From contig QXEO01000549.1 of assembly GCA_007115705.1 (NCBI GenBank), positions 1,229,512 to 1,293,511 of the forward strand: DNA of 64,000 nucleotides, written 5' to 3'. Position 1 is the first letter of the stretch; every line of letters begins with the position of its first letter. The translations under genes were made by a program, and so were the position numbers. Under the pieces are notes generated by a model that was not told where the DNA came from, did not search any database, and saw only the letters and a list, made by a program, of their open reading frames with translations. The stretch comes from Dactylis glomerata. Its lineage: Eukaryota > Streptophyta > Magnoliopsida > Poales > Poaceae. Below are positions 54,600 through 64,000 of the stretch, piece by piece.

Positions 54600-56498
54600 C
54601 AAGAAGATCACTCATCATTGGACCCATCCTCATCATCGTGGGAGACCTCCTCTATATCATCACCCTGGGAGAGAGCCTCCAACTAAGCCCAATCCACGCC
54701 ATTATCATCTTGCCACTGAGCATAAGGAGTGTAGGTGGCCTGATCAGAAATAGGAGAGAGAGCTGAGCAGAGGGGTCTTGGACAAGCTGAATCTTGCGGA
54801 AGAGGGACTTTTGATTGTGAATAATGGCCATCCTCTCTTCATACGCAGCATAGTTTTCCTTGTGGATGGCAACATTCATGCATAAGAGAGTGTGTTGCCA
54901 CCAAGAGAGCTTCTTCTTGCTACGAGATGAACGAGCGGTGGAAGTCTTGTGCACGGGAGAACTAGGGTCATCCATATCAACATCATCATCATCTTCAGGA
55001 ACATGCTTCTTTCCTCTAGCTTTGGCTTCTTTCTTCTCCTCCCGGGGCTTGATCACATTCATACGCTTGATCCGGTGCTCCGAGTTGCCTTTGGAGAAAT
55101 CCATATCTTTGACCTTCTCAAGAATGAGTAGCATGATGTAGGGAGCATAGGGAGGTGTACGCTTGTAGATCATAGCATCATGCATTTCATTGAAGATGTA
55201 GTGCATCACATCCAAACGGAAATATTCATTGGGGTCTTCACTCACATGGCAACAGTGAGAGAGATACATGAGCTCAATTAGAGCCGAACGAATAGCATCC
55301 CGATTTCCTCCAGCAGGTGAAATGCTTTCTCGGAACATGCGAAGCAGAATATTGTAGAGAGGGAGCAAACCCACAATGGTGCCAATATTCCCACTGGAAG
55401 AGTAGAGAGGAGCCAATCGATTCTTATCCAGATGAGCTCCATGCTGATGCACACGATGACCAACTGGCACACTAAAACCTTGGAATCCATAGTTCAACAA
55501 CTGAGCAAATTCATAGAAGTTGGACTAACGCATGTCGTCTCTTATCATCCACTTGAAGGTGAGAGCCTCATCTTTCTCAAAGGAAAGGGTAGCATAGAAC
55601 TGCTGAATGATCTTCTCATTATAGTGACACTGAATATCCATGAGGTGAAATAGACCAAGCCTCTTCATAATCTTCAAAGCATCACCAAAGTATTCGGACT
55701 TCTTCCAAAGATGACTGCGGTCTAACACATGCATGTAACACACCCTTTGGGACATAGTGTGATAAATCTGCTCATAGATAAGCTTCTGATTCAGACACCA
55801 GAATTTGCGGTCCTCAAGCTCTTCATCCCTTTCCTCAGAAAACCAGTCTAGCTGCCTCAAAGCACTATACTCCACAGAACCCATAGTCTCAAAGTTAACC
55901 CGAGGCACCCTTGCTTGGTGGCGAGCAGCCTTCTTGGCTGCCTTCTCCTATTCTGCCTCTTGGGCAGCTTCCTGGTCAGCTTGGTGAGCCAAATACTCGT
56001 CCTCAAAGGTCCCTTCAGAAGCGAAACGGAAGTTCCGCTTGCGAGTAGCAGAACGTCCACGTTGGTCACGACGAGGACAAGAACTAGAGTCACCTGTGAA
56101 AGAAGTAGGGAAAAAAGCATGGGGTTCAGAACACACAAGTCGAAAAAGAGTCCTAGAAAGAACATAGAAAAGAACTAGAGGTGCTAAGCCAAAATAGAGA
56201 TGATCCGTCTAGGTCATAGTAGTCTGACCGGAGGGGGCGGAAATTCTGGCCAAGGGGGCAGAATTTCCAGCCACCCCGGAATTTCCGGCCCTAGGGGCAG
56301 AATTTCCGGCCTGGTTAGAGAACGACAAAATAGATGCAAAAATCTCTGAAAAAGTAGATCGACACCAATCTAAGTTCAATGCTAGGTTCCCTAGGCGGGA
56401 TATTACCTCTAAATACAAGCTCTTTACAACAAAAAAATGGATCGGCCCAAACAAATCAAGAACTAGGGTGAGAGATTTGGGATAATACCATCATCCAT
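54600..56498 (-). pseudogene. Element F third ORF (env-position, plant-transposon-domain-like), spliced, decayed
   Basis: Begins with ATG at 56496-56498 in a strong context (GCCATGG). Exon 1 codes only about three residues (56489-56498). A 395-bp intron follows (donor GTATTA at 56488, acceptor CACAG ending at 56094). Exon 2 starts at 56093 and is in frame with about 480 codons: a basic Arg-rich start, a central region (LRQLDWFSEERDEELEDRKF, QFYATLSFE, NYGFQGFSVPVGHRVH) resembling 'putative plant transposon protein' domains of unspecified function, then a basic and an acidic segment (PEDDDDVDMDD). TAG stops at 55948 and 55525 and a 2-bp CT-run indel near 54755 break it. The position is that of SIRE env-like ORFs, but I see no clear signal or membrane segments. 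Confidence 0.65.
56220..56310 (-). repeat. GGAAATTCTGGCC motif cluster in the ORF3 intron of F
   Basis: At least four variants of GGAAATT(C/T)(C/T)GGCC on alternating strands. The same motif occurs in LTR U3 and upstream of the ORF3 TATA box. Confidence 0.75.
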
Positions 56499-56681
56499 GG
56501 CGAAAACAACACGGAGGAAAGGACTCCCCACGTCGAGGAGAGCACGGGCCGGCAAAATCCGGGGATTCTAGCGACTAGGGAGTCGCCGGAGAGGAGCTTG
56601 AGGAGATGGCAGCGGCGGTTTGGAGAGAAAGGGTCGGGGGTGGAAGAAGAGACGAAAAGGTATCTTCACCTCAACCCCTCC

Positions 56682-56760
56682 TTTTATAGGCTGACTGCTA
56701 GGGGCGGAAATTCCGGCCCTGGGGTGGAATTTCCGGCCCCCGGAATTTCCGGGGTAAGTG
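56682..56760 (-). promoter_or_regulatory. Internal promoter of ORF3 in element F
   Basis: TATAAAA (minus) at 56682-56688, about 185 bp before the ORF3 ATG. Immediately upstream (56700-56760) are three or four copies of GGAATTTCCGGCCC-type motifs. The LTR promoter of F has the same layout: motif array, then TATA. Promoter function is inferred from this match. Confidence 0.65.
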
Positions 56761-57424
56761 AGTGAAATTTTAGCGTTTTCGCCCAAATTTCCAGAGAAAA
56801 TTTCCACCCCATGTACAGAGAAGTGCAGCACTTTGTGAGAAGTACATGGGAGCAAGAAATTTTCTAAAGAAATGAGGGTTTCCACCCTTTGGAAAATTCA
56901 ACCACTTGCACAAGGAAAGTCCGGCCATCTCATCAAGGACCAAGGTAAAGCAAGAGGATGACTTGTGTGTTAGAAAGAAAAGTTTTAGAGACGATGGAGG
57001 CTTAGGATAGAGAACAAACATGGAGTGGTTCTCGGCACTTCATGTTGCAAGAAACAACAAAAATATCGGTAAAAACCAACACAAGTGCCTTCCCATATCA
57101 AAGAAAGAGACAAACGACAAAGAAGGCTCAATAAAACTCGAATAGGATTTACAAGGAATCAATTCTTCAAAAGGAAGAGGTCGGTGGCCGAAGCAACCAT
57201 GTATGAATGTTTTGGCATTGGACCGCGAAGATATATCTTGGGTCCATGACCAATACTCGTCATTTAAGCTCACATATCACTAAATGATATTAAGAGAATG
57301 ATTTTATTACTTTCGGCATTATGGGGGGAGGGATAGTCCAATCAATTAGGACCGCACTCCCCCTATTTTCATGCCCACATCTAGATTAGAACATGTGCTA
57401 TAGTATGGGAATGAGTGCACACTA
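56761..57424. other. Intergenic stretch between pol and the ORF3 promoter of F
   Basis: No supported gene. It separates pol from ORF3, which argues that ORF3 is not made by readthrough of pol. Confidence 0.6.
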
Positions 57425-60400
57425 TCAAGCCACATTGCAAGATTCAATGATATTCAACTCATGCCTCAACTCTCGGAATCTTGCTTCATCAAGGGGCTTC
57501 ATGAAGATGTCAGCGAGTTGATCATTTGTATCTACATAAGATAGATTAATATCACCTCGATTGACGTGGTCCCGGATGAAGTGATGCCGGATCTCAATGT
57601 GCTTCATCTTGTTGTGTTGAACCGGATTATGAGCAATCTTGATGGTACTCTCATTGTCACACAAGAGTGGAACCTTGTCACAATGAATCCCATAGTCCTT
57701 CAACGTTTGCCGCATCCAAAGGATTTGAGCACAACAACTCGTGGTGGACACGTACTCGGCTTCGGCGGTGGAGAGAGACATGCAATTTTGCTTCTTGGAA
57801 GACCAACTAACTAAGGACCTACCAAGAAATTGGCAAGCCCCAGAAGTTGATTTCCTATCCACTTTGTCTCCCGCCCAATCGGAATCCGAGTACCCAACAA
57901 GCTCGAAGCTTGATACCTTCGGGTACCAAAGGCCAAAAGTTGGGGTATGAATTAAATGTCGAAAGATTCTTTTGACGGCCATCAAATGGCTTTCCTTTGG
58001 GGCGGCTTGGTATCGTGCACACATTCCCACACTATGCATGATATCGGGTCTAGATGCACAAAGATAAAGCAATGAGCCAATCATAGAACGGTAAAGCTTT
58101 TGATCCACTTCTTTACCATTAGGATCGAGTTCAAGAGTAACCTTAGTAGGCATGGGGTTTTTGGCTCCCTTAACTCCGGAGTCCATGTTGAATTTCTTGA
58201 GCATGTATTGGGTATACTTGGCTTGATTGATGAAGGTCCCTTCTCTCAATTGCCTAACTTCAAAGCCAAGAAAGAATTTCAACTCTCCCATCATTGACAT
58301 CTCGAATTTGTCTGTCATTAGCTTTGCAAATTTATCATTAAAGATTTTGTTAGAAGAGCCAAAAATGATGTCATCTACATAAATTTGGCATATGAAAAGC
58401 TCCCCATTGACCTTTTTAGTAAAAAGAGTTGGATCAATGAGCCCTATTTCAAACCCACGGTCTACTAGTAACTCTTTAAGATGCGCATACCATGCACGTG
58501 GGGCTTGTTTAAGGCCATAGAGCGCCTTATCGAGTTTGTAGACATGGGTTGGGAAATGAGGGTCTTCAAAGCCTGGGGGTTGCTTTACATATACTAATTC
58601 ATGTAGAGGACCATTGAGAAAAGCACTCTTCACATCCATTTGTTGTAACTTAAAGTTATGGTGAGAAGCATAAGCAAGAAGGATACGGATTGACTCAAGG
58701 CGAGCCACAGGAGCGTAGGTCTCCCCATAGTCAATGCCTTCAACTTGAGAGTATCCTTGAGCAACCAAGCGAGCCTTGTTTCTCACAACAATACCATTCG
58801 CGTCTTGTTTGTTCTTGAACAGCCATTTGGTTCCAATGACATTGCAGGAATCTTTGGGCTTCTCCACCAATGACCAAACTTTGTTGCACTTGAAGTTGTT
58901 GAGTTCTTCGTGCATAGCTTCCACCCAATCCGGGTCTTGAAGTGCCTCGAAAACCTTTTGAGGTTCCACACAAGAGATGAAGGCATGATGGCTACTAAAG
59001 TTGGCCAATTGTCTCCTTGTGGAAACCCCTTTCCTCGCACTTCCAATCACACTATCCATGGTATGACTCCCCTTGCGGAGAACATCTTCCACTTTCCTTG
59101 CACGGCGAGCTTGAGCTTCTTTGAAAGACTCATGAGAAGCTACTTGGTCATCACAACTATTTTGGTCCTTGCCTTGACCTTCAACTTGAGCTTGATCATC
59201 AACATGAGCATGCTCATCATCTTGAGCTCGGCCTTGATCTACCATCGGTGAAGAATCACCACCGTCCATTTGGTCTTGATCTTGGCCTTGCTCGCTTGGG
59301 TGAGGGTCTAGAGCTTGTCTTTGGTTAGCATCAATCGGACCATGTGAAACTTGTGGAGCTTATGAAGGTGAAGGCTCCACTTGAGTAGAGCATAGTCCTT
59401 CTCCTTCCGCCAAAAGGTGTTCCTCAATGGGTATGAGATGTCCCACACCCATTCTTCTTATGGCTCGAGGAGGTATTTCATCACCTACATCACAAACACC
59501 ACTTTGCTCCACATGGGAGCCATCATTCTTGTCGAATCTCACGTTAGAAAATTCAACAACACGAGCGGACTGTTTTTCAAAGATTCTAAAAGTATGAGAT
59601 TTGGCGGCATAACCAACAAAGATACCCTCAAGAGCTTTAGAGTCAAACTTGGACAAATGGACACCCTTTTTAAGATAGAAGCACTTACAACCAAATACTC
59701 GAAAATACTTGATGTTAAGCTTGTTGCCGGTGAGGATCTCATACGGAGTCTTGTTCAAGCCCTTGTGGAGATATAACCGGTTAGTCGCATGACACGCGGT
59801 ATTGATAGCTTCGGCCCAAAAGTTATACGGAGACTTAAACTCTGCTAACATTGTCCTAGCCATGTCCATCAAAGTCCAGTTCTTCCGCTCGGCTACACTA
59901 TTTTGTTGTGTAGTGTAGGGAGACGAGTATTGATAACGTATCCCTTCATCACTTAAGAAGTCATTCAGTGTGTAGTTCTTGAACTCCGTCCCATTGTCAC
60001 TTTGAATCATCAAGATATCTTGGCCATATTGACATTGAACTTCATTTGTGAAGTCTTTGACGGTTTGTTGGGTCTCGTATTTGTGCTTGAAGAAATAGAC
60101 CCATATTTATCTTGAGTAGTCATCAACAATCACCAAACAATACTTCTTTCCTCCTAGACTTGCATGAGTTTGAGGGCCAAAGAGGTCCATGTGAAGAAGC
60201 TCTAAGACCCTCTTAGAAGAAATAATCATCTTGCTAGGGTGAGGAAGTTAATGCATATTTCCTTCAATTCAAGCTGTACACACACGATCTTTGGCAAAGG
60301 TTAGATCGGTTAGTCGTAGGATGTGGTTACCTTTGTGAAGACTTTGCAAAGTTCTCATATTGACGTGGCCTAGCCGGTGATGCCAAAGCCATCCCACGTC

Positions 60401-60800
60401 AACTTTAGTCATTAGGCATGTCGCGGCTTTAGTGACTTTCTTCGAGAAGTCAATCACATATAAGCCATTTTCGACATGCCCAACAAAGGCTACTTTAAGA
60501 GACTTGCTCCACAAAAGAACCACAATCCCAACATCAAAGAAAGTTGCAAAGCCCATATCGGCAAGTTGAGCTACGGAAAGTAAATTGTAAGAGAGAGTCT
60601 CAACAAGCATGACATCTTCCACGGTAACATTTTGAGAGATGACAACTTTACCAAGACCCAATACCTTTGACCTTGAGGAGTCTCCATAGGTGACGTAGCC
60701 CGCACTAGATGGACCGGTGCAAAGCTCCTTCACCAACTCTTTGCTTCCAGATATATGATTGGTAGCACCACTATCAATTATCCATTGTCCCGCACCGAAA
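57425..60800 (-). pseudogene. Element F protease-integrase-RT-RNase H, decayed
   Basis: Protease site WIIDSGATNHI at about 60765. Pre-integrase zinc region (WLWHHRLGHVNMRTLQSL, about 60370). Integrase core with QSDNGTEF and VAERKN (59360-60013). Copia RT with YGLKQAPRAWYAHL and catalytic YVDDIIF (about 58365-58375). RNase H with DSDWAGD, STAEAEYV and DNESTIKIA. The RT-RNase H part (57425-59269) is one 614-codon open frame ending TGA. Upstream there are stops between 59270 and 60268 (for example near 60106 and 60250) and a frameshift between 60736 and 60819. The RT sequence fits the SIRE clade. No active polyprotein is expected. Confidence 0.9.
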
Positions 60801-60818
60801 GCAAAACCCTACAAAAGA

Positions 60819-63229
60819 TCATGTCTTGTTTTTAGGTCTCCATTTTTCAATAGGTCCTCTTTTGTTAGTGACAAGGGTCTTAGGAACCCAAATGGACCAT
60901 GCAATGTATTCATTAGGTGAGCCAACAAATTTGGCATATACATGCCCATCATAAGCATGACAAAGAACATAGGAAGGATTATATTTTACCGCAAAGTTGT
61001 TGTGATTGGGCATTGCCCTTTTGGCATTCCCAATCACTTCCTTCACTAGCTCACCCTCCTCCTCAAAGACGTTGCCATCCTCATCAAAGCATATGTCATT
61101 TGGGATGCTCTTCTTAGGAGGAGGAGTAGGCACAAGAAACTTCTTCTTCTTGTTGTTTTTCTTCTTGTTCCTCTTCTTAAAAGTCTGGTCTTGTCACCAT
61201 GTTGCTTTTGAGCACTCAAAAGCTCATCAATCCTTTTATCACCATTGGGGGAATCTTTCTCATAAAGAAGGTTAGTGTGGCATGAACTTGCAACAAAAGT
61301 GCTAGAAGGGAACTTGGTTGCTTCTTTAGCAATTATAAGATTAAGTTTTTCATTTTGCAACCTAAGTTCATTTGCAACGGATTGAGCAATGTCTCGATCA
61401 CTTTTAAGTCTAGCAATGTCCAAATTATGAGACTCTTCAAGACCCAACTTGGATGCCTCAAGTGCCATCCTAAGGTCTTGCTCAACCTCAAGGGATTGAG
61501 TGAGAGTAGCAATTTCATCGGCATACTCACAAGCATGCCCTTCTAGCTCAAAGATGCATTCCTCATTTTTATCATTGAGTTGGAGAGACTCGTTATATTG
61601 ATCTAGGAGAATCTCAAAGCGAGCTTTGGTCTCCCCATGCAAGGTTGACATAAACATGTCCATTTCATTAGGCTCATCCTTATCATCACTTGAGTCAACA
61701 CAATCCATCAAAGATAAGCTTTTAGGTATGATGGGTGTCAGAGTAGGTGATACCTTTGTAGCATGAGCCATTAGACATGTCCCTTTGTAATTGGTACGCT
61801 TGGACTCATTTGCGGAAGCGAAGAGGGATGACGAAGAGGTAGGTTTGACAATGGCGATGGTGGCCCTTCCTACTTCTTCATCATCGCTTGCATCATCACC
61901 GAAGGGGTATTCTTCTTGAGTCATCAAAGCATGTATTGGAACGGCTTTCTTCTTGTTGGAGTTCCTTGGAGGGTATGACTTGGCCTTCATCTCCTTGCGA
62001 ACAAGTTTTCCATTGTGAACCTCCACTCTTTTATAAGGACAATCCGCAATGAAGTGGTGTTGGTTACCACAATTGTAGCAAGTCCTCACTCTACTTGTGG
62101 CCTTAGGCTTGGAGGTGCTAGATGACTTCCACTTCTTCATGAATGCCCTTTGAGCGAGAGCCATGTGCTCGACATGAGCATACTTCATGTCCTCGGGACT
62201 TCCACTTATTGTCTCTTCCTCTTCCATCAAACTTGCTTCTTCATGATATGAGACTTTGGCCTTCAAAGCAAGGTTAGGAGCACGAACACCATGAGCTTGG
62301 GCAAAAGCATGATCCGCATTCTTCTCGGAAATCTTTCTTGCAACTATCTCTTGCAAGACATCATGTGCGGTCATCTTTCAGAAGTTGGCATTTCCCTTGA
62401 TTGAGTTCACGGTGTCCTTGAAGAAGGGCAAGAGAGTTTGAATGAACTTTCTCTTCATCCACTTCCAATCGCATTGGGTAGACCCAAGATCAATTAGCTT
62501 CACTTGAAGTGCCGAGAGGCGCCTATGGAGTTCTTCGGGGCTTTCACCATCAAACATGGCAAAGTTGTCCGCATCGTTATGAGCTTCATCATACTTGGAT
62601 TCTTGAATACTCTCATTGCCGATGAAGAGGTTCGTGAGAGCATCCCAAGCTTCCTTGGTGGAGGTGATGTTGCAAACGAAAGCCTTGTCCTTCTCGGTGA
62701 GAGACATGTGGATGAGATGCCTAGCGAAGGTATTGAGTTGCTTGTCGATTTGCTCCCAAGCTAGCAAGTTGTTCAAGTCCTTGGAAGTTTGATGAAAACC
62801 CTGCTCAATGATTCTCTAAAGCTCAATAGACACAAAGTTTATGTGAGAGCGCATGTTATCTTGCCAATGGGCAAAGCTAGAACCATCAAGTGGTGGCGGT
62901 GGGCCGCATGAAGCAAGGTGTGGTATTTGGAGGTGTCTACCGGAGACATAGCTCACCGGAGGTGGAGTCTCCGTGCCATGTCCCCTAGGTGTGTTGCCCT
63001 TTTTGGAGGCATCATCGTCGCCCTCAACTTCTTCAACCTTCTCCGGATCAACCTCGCCTAAGGATGGCTTATCCGAGGTTTCAACCGGAGTTGGAGGAGT
63101 GGAACTTGAAGCCCCACTAGTGAGGGCATCGAGTTGAGTTTTTTTATTTTCAATGACTGCCATCATGGCATCCATTTGTGTCATTATGTTATTAAGATCC
63201 GCCTTAGTGGCGGGCTCCTCGTCGCCCAT
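60819..63229 (-). pseudogene. Element F gag, decayed
   Basis: Starts MGDEEPATKADLNN at 63229, with a Pro-rich region and a conserved FAHWQDNMRSHI that marks copia Gag. The UBN2-like core follows (DKAFVCNITSTKEAWDAL, 62378-62776). The CCHC knuckle CYNCGNQHHFIADC (C-x2-C-x4-H-x4-C) is at about 62045-62085. Then comes a long coiled coil (61250-61620) and the linker to protease (PTPPPKKSIPNDICFDEDG, 60819-61133). In-frame stops lie at 62816 (TAG, probably from CAG) and 62375 (TGA, probably from CGA), with a frameshift near 61190. Confidence 0.88.
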
Positions 63230-63266
63230 AATCTCTTAGGTGGTTAAACCCAATCAAAGAGCCCTT

Positions 63267-63278
63267 GCTCTGATACCA
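63267..63278 (-). other. Primer-binding site of element F (tRNA-Met type)
   Basis: TGGTATCAGAGC on the minus strand, two bases after the 5' LTR end. This is the usual initiator tRNA-Met site of plant copia elements. Confidence 0.92.
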
Positions 63279-63280
63279 AT

Positions 63281-64000
63281 TGAAAGGATCTTAATGGGCG
63301 ACTAGAGGGGGGTGAATAGGCGCTACACAAATTGTTGTCTTCTTCAATTTTAAGGCTTGACACAAAGTAAACTCACTAGATGTGCAACTAGATGAATTTC
63401 CTAATTGTGACAAGCAAGCAAGTAAACAAGAAACTAGCAAGATACATGTAAGGGTAAGAAATAACCGAAGAGCGGAGACCGGAGACACAAGGATATATTC
63501 CCGTAGTTCCTTCCTTTTGAGGGGAAGTACGTCTACGTTGGAGAGGTGTGGCGACACGGAGTCCACCAAAGCCAAAAAGCCTCACCTTGTTCTCCGGTGA
63601 GCAAGCCAGGGAGGCTAGCTCGTTTCCACTAAGCGGTGGTATTGGGGGCACCTATCGAAACCCTTACATGGAGGTTGGGGCACAACTCCACAACTCAATT
63701 GGAGGCTCCCAACAAAAAAACCACAAAGCTTTTACACGGAGGAAGCTTTGAGGTGACCTCTCTTGCCCAAGGCAAGTTCCACGGAGGAAGAGTGAAGCAA
63801 ACACAAATCACTTGGGTAGGATTGTAGATCTAGGAATCCTCTCCCAATCTACCAAATCTTGAGGGATTTGGTTGGCTAGAGAAGGAGATCTACGGAGTTG
63901 AAGCTTCGCATTAATGGAGGAGAGAGAGAGTGTGGATGAGGTAGCTCAGATCTGAGGTAGGGGACGACTATTTATAGGCCAGCTCGAAATCAGCCCGTTG
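63281..64000 (-). repeat. Element F 5' LTR, part
   Basis: Aligns with 52954 onward. About 20 differences in the first 390 bp, then about 150 bp of unrelated sequence where the 3' LTR has the minisatellite, then renewed match from about 63825. TATA (minus) at 63969-63976. The U3 part lies beyond the window. Confidence 0.9.

Larger units (their letters stand above)
52954..64000 (-). mobile_element. Element F: old SIRE-like Ty1/copia element with a third ORF, cut by the window edge
   Basis: Minus-strand copia element. In its sense direction: 5' LTR (63281 to beyond 64000), tRNA-Met primer site, gag with CCHC knuckle, protease, integrase, RT, RNase H (to 57425), a third ORF with its own promoter, a purine tract and a complete 3' LTR (52954-54265). 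The integrase-before-RT order proves copia. The RT type and the extra ORF after pol suggest the SIRE (Maximus/Opie) lineage. LTR divergence is about 5% over the comparable 390 bp, and all ORFs are broken, so it is old. Confidence 0.9.

Noticed and set aside
52954..64000. The two F LTRs belonging to different elements because of the swapped segment
   Set aside because: Termini, primer site, purine tract and internal order form one coherent copia element; the swap is local. The right target duplication is outside the window, so a small doubt remains.

Overview
The window looks like an intergenic block of a large grass genome, most likely a Triticeae or related Pooideae species. It consists entirely of nested transposable elements. 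I found no host protein-coding gene, tRNA or rRNA. The organism call rests on the nested LTR-retrotransposon architecture and on the Athila-type LTR at 35856-37364, whose opening resembles the Sabrina/WHAM type of wheat and barley; that resemblance is from memory and has not been searched.

Layout: six LTR retrotransposon copies and one Helitron can be untangled from LTR ends, primer sites, target duplications and reading-frame continuity. Element E (52088-52953, minus) is a fragment of an old Tat-lineage Ty3/gypsy element. Two elements sit in it. F (52954 to beyond 64000, minus) is an old SIRE-like Ty1/copia element. D (37365-52087, minus) is a decayed relative of E. C (24797-37364, plus), an Athila-lineage gypsy element, is inserted in D's 3' LTR. 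A (1-2702 plus 17731-24796, plus) is inserted in C's 5' LTR, only 23 bp after that LTR's first base. B (2703-17730, minus) is a complete 15-kb copy inserted in A, 43 bp after A's pol stop, flanked by the 5-bp duplication GCCGG. A 2.2-kb non-autonomous Helitron (28371-30548) splits C's gag-pol frame. By-eye LTR divergence agrees with this order: F about 5%, D about 2.5%, C about 1.5%, B one difference in 999 bp.

The most notable content is in A, B and D. Besides gag, protease, RT, two RNase H domains and integrase on the sense strand, each carries between pol and the 3' LTR a large gene on the opposite strand. It has its own TATA box, a 5'UTR intron and seven coding exons. In B and in A the seven exons join to open frames of 1160 and 1161 codons, although the sense polyprotein is broken by stops. 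The protein has an N-terminal region resembling the plant 'putative gypsy type transposon' family (Pfam Transposase_28, PF04195), a basic nuclear-localisation-like segment, a Pro/Ala-rich linker, a coiled coil and an acidic tail. Its promoter abuts U3 of the 3' LTR, so the two form a divergent promoter pair sharing dense CCGGCATA-type motifs.

Element F has an analogous device in the sense direction: a third ORF downstream of pol with its own TATA box, a strong ATG context and a 395-bp intron. GGAAATTCCGGCCC-type motifs lie upstream of this TATA and also fill the LTR U3. Both element types therefore seem to carry separately promoted, spliced accessory genes whose upstream sequence resembles their LTR promoter.
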